Shown piece by piece: positions 1 through 7,103 of a stretch of DNA of 15,331 bases. Every line of letters begins with the position of its first letter. Within the stretch, counting starts at the first letter, position 1. Both the position numbers and the translations under genes were made by a program. This DNA is from Hypomyces perniciosus (taxonomy: Eukaryota > Ascomycota > Sordariomycetes > Hypocreales > Hypocreaceae): positions 1 to 15,331 of the forward strand of contig SPDT01000016.1 of NCBI GenBank assembly GCA_008477525.1, given 5' to 3'. The notes below the pieces were generated by a model. It was given only the letters and a program-made list of their open reading frames with translations. It did not search any database and had not been told where the DNA came from.

Positions 1-432
1 CATATTTTAATATAGGCTTTGAAGCTTAAATTAACCGGTAAGAGGATAACGTAATTAGTGTATAAGACTAAAAAATTAAGTTAATATGAAATTAGTCGAT
101 AGGGAGCCAAAAGTATAAATAGAATAAGGGTGTAAATTTTATAAATATAAAAAATTAAAATCGAATAAAAGGTAGTAAAAATAAGAAATAATATATAAAC
201 ATATAAAAATAATAAAGATAATATAAAAAATAGGAAATTAATGATACTATGAAATAAGAGAATATTAGAAGTTAGCTAAGCAACCAAACAATAAGAAATA
301 AAAACCAGCCCCAATTAAATAGCTTTAGCTTTATGTAATAGCAGTACAGATTAAACTAGCTTCTCTTTTGATAAAATAATAACTCACAGAAGGAGGAGCT
401 TTAGCTTTATTTAATAGCAAGCACAAAACTAT

Positions 433-514
433 GAGGAAAACATGGAATTGCACCAATAATATAATAAACTGTTCAGCCCAGTACAAGTTAATTAAGATTA
501 AAACTAATTTTTCT
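433..514 (-). tRNA. Copy 1 version of the long-variable-region tRNA-like element
   Basis: Equivalent of 3334-3416 in the noisy left end. Several bases differ or are missing in the acceptor and T-stem, so boundaries are approximate. Confidence 0.3.
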
Positions 515-554
515 TTGTATCGCTGCCACAGAAATACTAATTTTCTGGTGATTT

Positions 555-633
555 TGAAACAGTAGGATTTGAACCTACTTAAGTTAAAACGATTCCTGGT
601 TTGTTTAATTATACTTAAAACCAAAATATTTCT
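555..633 (-). tRNA. Copy 1 version of the tRNA-like element at 3462-3537
   Basis: T arm and 5' acceptor strand are retained. One acceptor base is missing on the 3' side and the central part has extra bases, likely from end-of-contig errors. Confidence 0.3.
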
Positions 634-732
634 TTAGTGAATATATAAGTATTCGGGTAGAACCTAGGATCTAGGCAAAGGAATACAAATATAGATAGTC
701 ACTAACTAAAAGTTGCAATAAATGAAAAATAA

Positions 733-1293
733 TATCAAAGAGAGAACCTAAAGGATAAGCTAAAATGATCTAAAATCTTCCACCACTCTAGTAATAACCA
801 ATAGATAATTTCTTTCAAGCCTTAGGGTTTCGTAGGTGAGCCGAATGAATTTTACTAGTAGAAGGTAAAATCAAGAGGCAAGGACTGATCTGCAATCTTC
901 TCCACAATCCCTGTTCCTTTCTTCCCGAACCCCCCATTACGCCTTATGGACCGATTACTAAAAAGGGCTTGCTTCCATAAGGATTGTGTGCTTGTTTTAA
1001 GTAACCTCGATTCCTTAAGAGTAGATAAAAAGATCCTGGTCTATTTATCACATGATTACTCAGGACTAACTACGTTATTGCGGACTATAACACCTTCTCT
1101 CCAGCAGAATAACCCTTCAACGTTTGTTTCTACGTTTCCAGAATGTCTCCATTCAGAGGTCATGATATTCGGGGTTTTAGCCCCTCCGGTCAGACTATGT
1201 CCTCCAGATCCTTAAAGATTTACCAAGTATTAAGGACGTGACTATTAATGAAGATGTTAAGAAGGCGAGCAAGACCCGGCCATGGCTCCAATA
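733..1293 (+). pseudogene. Copy 1 version of the interrupted frame
   Basis: Equivalent of 3638-4198 but with extra and missing bases near 855, 893, 933, 954, 965, 1002, 1060, 1172 and 1187, which shift the frame. They produce a different 89-codon open frame at 946-1215 that is an artefact of these changes. Boundaries are approximate. Confidence 0.3.
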
Positions 1294-2540
1294 AATATTA
1301 TCTACTAAAGATAAATTTTATTATTTATTTTCTGCTACCGGAAACGCAATATTAATCCGGAACCCAATATTTAATATCTATTAGGTAGGCCTTAGTCCCA
1401 TAGAGTTTCATAACTCAATACATAGTGTCCGTCATAGAAGATTTAAATAGTCAATTTAATTAATTATCTTCTACCCCAATTTTCGGTCTGCCGATTTTCT
1501 CGATACGGTGTTAGTTAGTTTTCCAATTAAGGAATAGATGTTTACTGATATTAAAAATCATTTAAAAGTTGCAACATAAAGTTAGGTTTCTGTTAAATAC
1601 TTTGTTAACTTATTAACTTAAGCTGTGAGTAGCTTTAGCTTGCGCAGCATATTCCTATTGGACTAGCATCAGATGCATAAAATCAACTAAGATAATGCTT
1701 AGTAATAAGGTAAAAATAAAAAGAATTAAAAGAAGATAAAATTAGAAAGCCCCTACAAAAACAATTGGCTACTAGAAAAATTAATAAATTAAAATTTGTA
1801 CCAGGATACAAAAGTTAACAATTAATAGTTATGCTAAAGACATCAAACAAAAAAGTCTAAATAAATCTACACAATATTAGTTAAGATTTAAGATAATATG
1901 GAATAGTACCATTATCTTGGGAGTTTTATAAATAGTTTTTCAGAATGCAAAGTTAATCAAAGTACTAAAATAAATTGTCTGCGTAGCACAAATCTATTCT
2001 AAAGATAAAACCTAAAGGCTAGTTAAATACAAATCCTTGTAGCATAGCTTACGCAAGCATAGGTAAATCAATTAATCAGAAGTGGACTATCAAAATGTTA
2101 CGAGACTAGCTTTAACAAGCGAGAGATTTCTGGTAGATGTAGGGAGTTATCGCTTCTCCTTTTATCTATGACCCTATAGACTGAAGGGCTTTTTAGGCGA
2201 AGCGCATAAAAATATAACTAACATAAAGGAATAAAGAATCCATTACGACTGTTAGCTATAACACCAAGAAAGGACTCCGTTGCAATGGCACTAGAAACAT
2301 ATAAAGCAACGTTTAATATATATTATAAAGGGATATATAAGCCACTAAACTTATTCTAAAAGTTTAAAAAGTTACTAGAATTGAAAGATAAACTACATAC
2401 AACAATAATTATTTGTCATATCCGCTAGTAATCGGGTTAAATAAGTAATGAGTTATTATATGAGTACAATAATATATTGAATGCGCAAGCTATTAATTAG
2501 TTAAAGATACTATTTTATAGCTAATTATAGCGTGTAGTTT

Positions 2541-2616
2541 TATGGACTGAAGGAATCAAACCTTCGATAACTGTGGCAAGATAACCATAGTTGTATTATC
2601 ACTATACTAAATCCAG
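2541..2616 (-). tRNA. Copy 1 version of the tRNA-like element at 5446-5521
   Basis: Sequence identical to the reference copy, including the C-T clash at acceptor position 1. Confidence 0.5.
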
Positions 2617-2700
2617 TGTTTGTTATATATAATAATACTCCGTTACTAAATAGTCTCTCTTAGACTAGTTTATTGATTTGGATTTTCCTAGGGCTGCTTC

Positions 2701-2772
2701 GCAGGGCTACAAGATTCGAACTCGCATTATCTAAATAAGAAGTAGATGTGTTAACCGTTACACTAAGCCCTT
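2701..2772 (-). tRNA. Copy 1 version of the probable CTT tRNA
   Basis: Sequence identical to 5606-5677, with the same flanking GC-rich duplication. Confidence 0.6.
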
Positions 2773-3013
2773 AATATGTGCTGTATTCTTCGAATTAGAA
2801 GTATGCAATTAAAAGATGTTAATATTTGTGTAGGCTAGCATAGATAAGGATGTAACATAAAATAAAGTAAGGTTATGTTAACTCCCCGCCGAAAAGCTCG
2901 CATATTTTAATATAGAGCTTTGAAGGCTTAACATAACCGGTAAGAATATAACTTAACTTAGTTGTATAAGACTAAAAATAAGTTAATATAAATTATGTCC
3001 GATAGGTTAAGCC

Positions 3014-3144
3014 AAAGTATAAATAGAATAAGGGTGTAAATTTTTATAAATATAAAAATTAAAATTAATAAAAGGTAGTAAAAATAAAGAATAATATATA
3101 AACAATAAAAATAATAAAGATAATATAAAAAATAGAAATTAATG
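3014..3144. other. Nearly cytosine-free AT-rich tract
   Basis: Only one C (3103) occurs on the plus strand in this 131-base stretch, which is otherwise A, T and scattered G. It lies between the two halves of the minus-strand tRNA-like cluster and repeats at the same place in every unit. Strong strand asymmetry of this kind is often seen near replication or transcription initiation regions of organelle DNA, but no recognisable origin or promoter motif was found. Low-complexity drift would look similar. Confidence 0.5.
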
Positions 3145-3220
3145 CTACTATGAAATAAGAGAATATTAGAAGTTAGCTAAGCACCAAAAAAATAAGAAAT
3201 AATAAACCAGCCCCAATTAA

Positions 3221-3322
3221 TAGCTTTAGCTTTATTTAATAGCAGTACAGATTAAACTAGCTTTCTTTTTATAATAATAATAACTCACTAGAAGGAGTAG
3301 CTTTAGCTTTATTTAATAGCAG
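3221..3322. repeat. 25-base direct duplication, spacing 77
   Basis: Positions 3221-3245 and 3298-3322 carry the same 25 bases, starting tagctttagcttt and ending aatagcag. The intervening DNA is not repeated. The 12-base core TAGCTTTAGCTT occurs a third time at 4535-4546, joined there to a GC-rich palindrome, so the duplication belongs to the dispersed short-element family of the unit. It is present in each copy. Confidence 0.85.
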
Positions 3323-3333
3323 CACAAAAATAT

Positions 3334-3416
3334 TAGAAAACATTGGAATTGCACCAATAAATAATAAATAACTGTTCAGCCCAGTACAAGTTAATTAAGA
3401 TTAAACTAATTTTTCT
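3334..3416 (-). tRNA. tRNA-like element with long variable region, isotype unclear
   Basis: Read on the minus strand, AGAAAAA pairs with GTTTTCT over six of seven positions (A7 faces G66). A T arm of ATTGG/CCAAT closes a TGCAATT loop, and a D arm of AGTT/AACT closes an 11-base loop. A four-base anticodon stem ACTG/CAGT closes the loop GGCTGAA, which lacks the near-universal T at position 33, so no anticodon can be named safely. About 11 bases separate this stem from the T arm, recalling class II tRNAs (Ser, Leu). It may be a real but divergent organellar tRNA or a decayed one. Confidence 0.45.
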
Positions 3417-3461
3417 TTTTATCGCTTGCGCACAGAAAAACTACTAATTTTCTGGTGATTT

Positions 3462-3537
3462 TAGAAACAGTAGGATTTGAACCTACTTAAGTTATAAAGA
3501 TTCCTGGTTAATTATAACTTAAAACCAAAATATTTCT
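3462..3537 (-). tRNA. tRNA-like element with intact acceptor and T arm, no normal anticodon arm
   Basis: On the minus strand AGAAATA pairs with TGTTTCT over all seven positions (one T-G), followed by discriminator A. The T arm GTAGG/CCTAC closes TTCAAAT. Total length is 76, normal for a tRNA. The middle does not fold as expected: no 5-base stem with a 7-base loop is visible, and the strongest pairing is a 10-base inverted repeat (3487-3496 with 3513-3522) around a 16-base loop. Its 5' end lies 45 bases from the neighbouring element on the same strand. A tRNA pseudogene or an unusual tRNA are both possible. Confidence 0.45.
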
Positions 3538-3637
3538 TTAGTGAATATATAAGTATTCGGGTAGAACCTAGGATCTAGGTCAAAGGAATACAAATATAGA
3601 TAGTCACTAACTAAAAGTTGCAATAAATGAAAAATAA

Positions 3638-4198
3638 TATCAAAGAGAGAACCTAAAGGATAAGCTAAAATGATCTAAAATCTTCCACCACTCTAGTAAT
3701 AACCAATAGATAATTTCTTTCAAGCCTTAGGGTTTCGTAGGTGAGCCGAATGAATTTTACATAGTAGAAGGTAAAATCAAGAGGCAAGGACTGATCTGCA
3801 ATCTTCCTCCAATCCCTGTTCCTTTCTTCCCGAACATTACGCCTTATGGACCGATTACCTAAAAAGGGCCTTGCTTCCATAAGGATTGTGTGCTTGTTTT
3901 AAGTAAACCTCGATTCCTTAAGAGTAGATAAAAAGATCCTGGTCTATTTATCACCTGATTACTCAGACTAACTACGTTATTGCGGACTATAACACCTTCT
4001 CTCCAGCAGAATAACCCTTCAACGTTTGTTTCTACGTTTCCAGAATGTCTCCATTCAGAGGTCATGATATTCGGGGGTTTTAGCCCCTCCCGGTCAGACT
4101 ATGTCCTCCAGATCCTTAAAGATTTACCAAGTATTAAGGACGTGACTATTAATGAAGATGTTAAGAAGGCGAGCAAGACCCGGCCATGGCTCCAATAA
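3638..4198 (+). pseudogene. GC-richer block holding one interrupted protein-like reading frame, unidentified
   Basis: A single plus-strand frame runs through this block without any frameshift. It is interrupted by TGA at 3671 and 3956, TAG at 3707 and 3728, TAA at 3860 and 3929, and ends at TAA 4196. The open runs between (3731-3859, 3863-3928, 3959-4195) have balanced, protein-like composition, for example FVGEPNEFYIVEG, NLPPIPVPFFPNI and, near the end, SDYVLQILKDLPSIKD. Codon third positions are mixed rather than A/T-only, unlike the surrounding DNA. No start codon or ribosome binding site is evident, and I do not recognise a family. Options are a decayed foreign insert (plasmid or mitovirus-like sequence), a gene using reassigned stop codons, or a non-coding GC-rich block that is open by chance. 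Minus-strand frames here are also fairly open, which weakens the coding case. Confidence 0.35.
4073..4088. other. Short GC hairpin inside the GC-richer block
   Basis: GGGG at 4074-4077 pairs with CCCC at 4084-4087 around a TTTTAG loop; G4073 with T4088 can add a wobble pair. It falls in the middle of the protein-like frame, so it may simply be coding-derived. There is no T-run after it, so it is not called a terminator. Confidence 0.4.
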
Positions 4199-4526
4199 AT
4201 ATTATCTACTAAAGATAAATTTTATTATTTATTTTCTGCTACCGGAAACGCAATATTAATCCGGAACCCAATATTTAATATCTATTAGGTAGGCCTTAGT
4301 TCCCATAGAGTTTCATAACTCAATACATAGTGTCCGTCATAGAAGATTTAAATAGTCAATTTAATTAATTATCTTCTACCCCAATTTTCGGTCTGCCGAT
4401 TTTCTCGATACGGTGTTAGTTAGTTTTCCAATTAAGGAATAGATGTTTACTGATATTAAAAATCATTTAAAAGTTGCAACATAAAGTTAGGTTTCTGTTA
4501 AATACTTTGTTAACTTATTAACTTAA
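4199..4526. other. Region with no gene; carries two hairpins
   Basis: The protein-like frame stays open until TAG at 4286, then becomes stop-rich. CCGGA/TCCGG (4241-4264) can form a five-pair stem-loop. TAGAAGAT at 4340-4347 and ATCTTCTA at 4371-4378 form a perfect eight-pair inverted repeat around 23 AT-rich bases. No coding or RNA gene was recognised. Confidence 0.4.
4340..4378. repeat. 8-bp perfect inverted repeat, 23-base loop
   Basis: TAGAAGAT and ATCTTCTA are exact reverse complements, about 140 bases beyond the end of the interrupted frame. It could be an RNA processing or termination hairpin. The long AT-rich loop makes a strong structure uncertain. Confidence 0.5.
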
Positions 4527-4553
4527 GCTGTGAGTAGCTTTAGCTTGCGCAGC
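4527..4553. repeat. GC-rich short palindromic element
   Basis: The flanks GCTG and CAGC enclose TAGCTTTAGCTTGCGCA. The word GCTTGCGCA is shared with 3424-3432 and occurs inverted at 5387-5395. Related short forms are at 4885-4893 (TGCGTAGCA), 4952-4963 (GCTT-ACGC-AAGC), 5102-5110 (GCG-AAG-CGC) and 5595-5613. Fungal and some algal mitochondria are known to carry families of dispersed GC-rich hairpins in AT-rich spacers, and this set looks like such a family. Confidence 0.55.
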
Positions 4554-4951
4554 ATATTCCTATTGGACTAGCATCAGATGCATAAAATCAACTAAGATAA
4601 TGCTTAGTAATAAGGTAAAAATAAAAAGAATTAAAAGAAGATAAAATTAGAAAGCCCCTACAAAAACAATTGGCTACTAGAAAAATTAATAAATTAAAAT
4701 TTGTACCAGGATACAAAAGTTAACAATTAATAGTTATGCTAAAGACATCAAACAAAAAAGTCTAAATAAATCTACACAATATTAGTTAAGATTTAAGATA
4801 ATATGGAATAGTACCATTATCTTGGGAGTTTTATAAATAGTTTTTCAGAATGCAAAGTTAATCAAAGTACTAAAATAAATTGTCTGCGTAGCACAAATCT
4901 ATTCTAAAGATAAAACCTAAAGGCTAGTTAAATACAAATCCTTGTAGCATA

Positions 4952-4963
4952 GCTTACGCAAGC
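4952..4963. repeat. GC-rich mini-hairpin
   Basis: GCTT and AAGC pair around ACGC. A member of the dispersed GC-rich family, isolated in AT-rich DNA. Confidence 0.45.
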
Positions 4964-5011
4964 ATAGGTAAATCAATTAATCAGAAGTGGACTATCAAAA
5001 TGTTACGAGAC

Positions 5012-5400
5012 TAGCTTTAACAAGCGAGAGATTTCTGGTAGATGTAGGGAGTTATCGCTTCTCCTTTTATCTATGACCCTATAGACTGAAGGGCTTTTTA
5101 GGCGAAGCGCATAAAAATATAACTAACATAAAGGAATAAAGAATCCATTACGACTGTTAGCTATAACACCAAGAAAGGACTCCGTTGCAATGGCACTAGA
5201 AACATATAAAGCAACGTTTAATATATATTATAAAGGGATATATAAGCCACTAAACTTATTCTAAAAGTTTAAAAAGTTACTAGAATTGAAAGATAAACTA
5301 CATACAACAATAATTATTTGTCATATCCGCTAGTAATCGGGTTAAATAAGTAATGAGTTATTATATGAGTACAATAATATATTGAATGCGCAAGCTATTA
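5012..5400 (+). other. Possible small-subunit rRNA-derived segment (tentative)
   Basis: Two kinds of resemblance are visible. CGCTAGTAATCG at 5328-5339 is an exact match to a very conserved word near the 3' end of small-subunit rRNA. AGAGATTTCTGG (5027-5038) followed by GACTGA...GGCGAAGCGCA (5084-5111) recalls the 690-780 region. The universal 530, 1400 (GTACACACCGCC) and 790 loop words are absent, and the matches are not at normal distances from each other, so this cannot be a complete conventional rRNA. It may be a scrambled or decayed piece, or chance. No reading frame is supported here. Confidence 0.2.
5102..5110. repeat. GC-rich mini-hairpin
   Basis: GCG and CGC pair around AAG. It may be a dispersed element or, if the rRNA resemblance of 5012-5400 is real, part of an rRNA helix. 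Confidence 0.35.
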
Positions 5401-5445
5401 ATTAGTTAAAGATACTATTTTATAGCTAATTATAGCGTGTAGTTT

Positions 5446-5521
5446 TATGGACTGAAGGAATCAAACCTTCGATAACTGTGGCAAGATAACCATAGTTGTA
5501 TTATCACTATACTAAATCCAG
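5446..5521 (-). tRNA. tRNA-like element, D arm and T arm canonical, anticodon region extended
   Basis: Minus strand: CTGGATT faces AGTCCAT, pairing at positions 2-7 but with a C-T clash at position 1. The D stem GTAT/ATAC closes a 7-base loop, and the T arm GAAGG/CCTTC closes TTTGATT. Between D and T arms lie 27 bases, about four more than usual, containing GTTATC twice. An eight-pair stem with one A-C clash around the loop TTATCTTG replaces the normal 5+7 anticodon arm, so the isotype is not assignable. The D-arm sequence TAGTATAGTG is typical of eukaryotic tRNAs. All interior copies agree, so read error is unlikely. Confidence 0.5.
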
Positions 5522-5594
5522 TGTTTGTTATATATAATAATACTCCGTTACTAAATAGTCTCTCTTAGACTAGTTTATTGATTTGGATTTTCCT

Positions 5595-5613
5595 AGGGCT
5601 GCTTCGCAGGGCT
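5595..5613. repeat. GC-rich element flanked by AGGGCT direct repeats at a tRNA 3' end
   Basis: AGGGCT is repeated on both sides of GCTTCGC, and the right-hand repeat is the 3' acceptor strand of the probable CTT tRNA. CTGC/GCAG can form a small stem. The arrangement suggests a seven-base GC-rich element that duplicated the tRNA end, or a tandem slip. It is conserved in every complete copy. Confidence 0.6.
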
Positions 5614-5677
5614 ACAAGATTCGAACTCGCATTATCTAAATAAGAAGTAGATGTGTTAACCGTTACACTAAGCCCTT
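5606..5677 (-). tRNA. Probable tRNA, anticodon CTT (Lys) tentative
   Basis: The best-formed tRNA of the unit. Minus strand: AAGGGCT/AGCCCTG pairs at positions 2-7 with an A-G clash at position 1. The D stem GTGT/ACAC closes AACGGTTA, and the T stem GCGAG/CTTGT (two G-T pairs) closes the canonical TTCGAAT. The anticodon stem TCTAC/TTAGA has a clash at its loop-closing pair, and the loop TTCTTAT has T33, anticodon CTT and A37, which would make it Lys. An alternative 9-base loop closed by ATCTA/TAGAT would leave the isotype open. The 3' end overlaps a small GC-rich duplication (5595-5613). Confidence 0.6.
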
Positions 5678-6238
5678 AATATGTGCTGTATTCTTCGAAT
5701 TAGAAGTATGCAATTAAAAGATGTTAATATTTGTGTAGGCTAGCATAGATAAGGATGTAACATAAAATAAAGTAAGGTTATGTTAACTCCCCGCCGAAAA
5801 GCTCGCATATTTTAATATAGAGCTTTGAAGGCTTAACATAACCGGTAAGAATATAACTTAACTTAGTTGTATAAGACTAAAAATAAGTTAATATAAATTA
5901 TGTCCGATAGGTTAAGCCAAAGTATAAATAGAATAAGGGTGTAAATTTTTATAAATATAAAAATTAAAATTAATAAAAGGTAGTAAAAATAAAGAATAAT
6001 ATATAAACAATAAAAATAATAAAGATAATATAAAAAATAGAAATTAATGCTACTATGAAATAAGAGAATATTAGAAGTTAGCTAAGCACCAAAAAAATAA
6101 GAAATAATAAACCAGCCCCAATTAATAGCTTTAGCTTTATTTAATAGCAGTACAGATTAAACTAGCTTTCTTTTTATAATAATAATAACTCACTAGAAGG
6201 AGTAGCTTTAGCTTTATTTAATAGCAGCACAAAAATAT

Positions 6239-6322
6239 TAGAAAACATTGGAATTGCACCAATAAATAATAAATAACTGTTCAGCCCAGTACAAGTTAAT
6301 TAAGATTAAAACTAATTTTTCT
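6239..6322 (-). tRNA. Copy 3 version of the long-variable-region tRNA-like element
   Basis: Same as 3334-3416 except one extra T (minus strand) in the D-loop side near 6308. Confidence 0.45.
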
Positions 6323-6366
6323 TTTTATCGCTTGCGCACAGAAACTACTAATTTTTCTGGTGATTT

Positions 6367-6442
6367 TAGAAACAGTAGGATTTGAACCTACTTAAGTTAT
6401 AAAGATTCCTGGTTAATTATAACTTAAAACCAAAATATTTCT
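6367..6442 (-). tRNA. Copy 3 version of the tRNA-like element at 3462-3537
   Basis: Sequence identical to the reference copy. Confidence 0.45.
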
Positions 6443-6542
6443 TTAGTGAATATATAAGTATTCGGGTAGAACCTAGGATCTAGGTCAAAGGAATACAAAT
6501 ATAGATAGTCACTAACTAAAAGTTGCAATAAATGAAAAATAA

Positions 6543-7103
6543 TATCAAAGAGAGAACCTAAAGGATAAGCTAAAATGATCTAAAATCTTCCACCACTCTA
6601 GTAATAACCAATAGATAATTTCTTTCAAGCCTTAGGGTTTCGTAGGTGAGCCGAATGAATTTTACATAGTAGAAGGTAAAATCAAGAGGCAAGGACTGAT
6701 CTGCAATCTTCCTCCAATCCCTGTTCCTTTCTTCCCGAACATTACGCCTTATGGACCGATTACCTAAAAAGGGCCTTGCTTCCATAAGGATTGTGTGCTT
6801 GTTTTAAGTAAACCTCGATTCCTTAAGAGTAGATAAAAAGATCCTGGTCTATTTATCACCTGATTACTCAGACTAACTACGTTATTGCGGACTATAACAC
6901 CTTCTCTCCAGCAGAATAACCCTTCAACGTTTGTTTCTACGTTTCCAGAATGTCTCCATTCAGAGGTCATGATATTCGGGGGTTTTAGCCCCTCCCGGTC
7001 AGACTATGTCCTCCAGATCCTTAAAGATTTACCAAGTATTAAGGACGTGACTATTAATGAAGATGTTAAGAAGGCGAGCAAGACCCGGCCATGGCTCCAA
7101 TAA
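6543..7103 (+). pseudogene. Copy 3 version of the interrupted frame
   Basis: Sequence identical to 3638-4198, with all in-frame stops conserved; the last open run is 6864-7100. Confidence 0.35.

Larger units (their letters stand above)
1..2900. repeat. Tandem unit copy 1 (divergent first half)
   Basis: First of five complete head-to-tail copies. From about 1400 to 2900 it is essentially identical to the later copies. From 1 to about 1400 it carries many single-base insertions, deletions and substitutions that no interior copy shares; for example the stretch after cccgaac near 930 has extra C residues, and the tRNA-like elements here have damaged stems. Changes clustered at the window edge look more like an unpolished assembly end than a diverged repeat, but a genuinely older copy is possible. 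Confidence 0.95.
2901..5805. repeat. Tandem unit copy 2 (reference copy, 2905 bases)
   Basis: Complete copy used here as the reference for all detailed descriptions. The unit boundary is arbitrary and was placed at the catattttaatatag motif that also opens the window. The copy joins its neighbours directly, with no spacer, target-site duplication or inverted termini, as expected for a circle-derived concatemer. Confidence 0.97.

Noticed and set aside
331..624. Minus-strand open frame of 97 codons in copy 1
   Set aside because: It overlaps two tRNA-like elements and is broken by stops in every interior copy; it exists only because of edge-specific indels.
946..1215. Plus-strand open frame of 89 codons in copy 1
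   Set aside because: It combines two frames of the block through indels absent from copies 2-5, so it is probably an error product.
3665..3880. Minus-strand open frame of 71 codons, repeated in each interior copy
   Set aside because: It lies antisense to the interrupted plus-strand frame, is rich in Arg, Glu and Leu as shadow frames often are, and shows no start signal or recognisable motif.
3970..3995. CTAACTACG...GCGG resembling the 530 loop of small-subunit rRNA
   Set aside because: The nearly invariant GCCAGCAGCCGCGGTAA word is missing, so the match is too weak.
3859..4065. Minus-strand open frame of 68 codons, repeated in each interior copy
   Set aside because: It is another antisense shadow of the same GC-richer block, overlapping the previous one, with no independent support.
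3960..4110. CAGACTA words at 3964 and 4094 resembling group I intron core elements
   Set aside because: Both are in the same orientation and cannot form the P7 pairing; no P, Q or S partner was found on either strand.
5075..5086. GACCCTATAGA resembling a conserved large-subunit rRNA word
   Set aside because: The flanking bases do not match the conserved large-subunit context on either side.
5145..5195. TTACGAC...TTGCAATGGC resembling the 1200-1240 region of small-subunit rRNA
   Set aside because: It needs an insertion of about 15 bases in one of the most conserved parts of the molecule; kept only as background to the tentative rRNA call.
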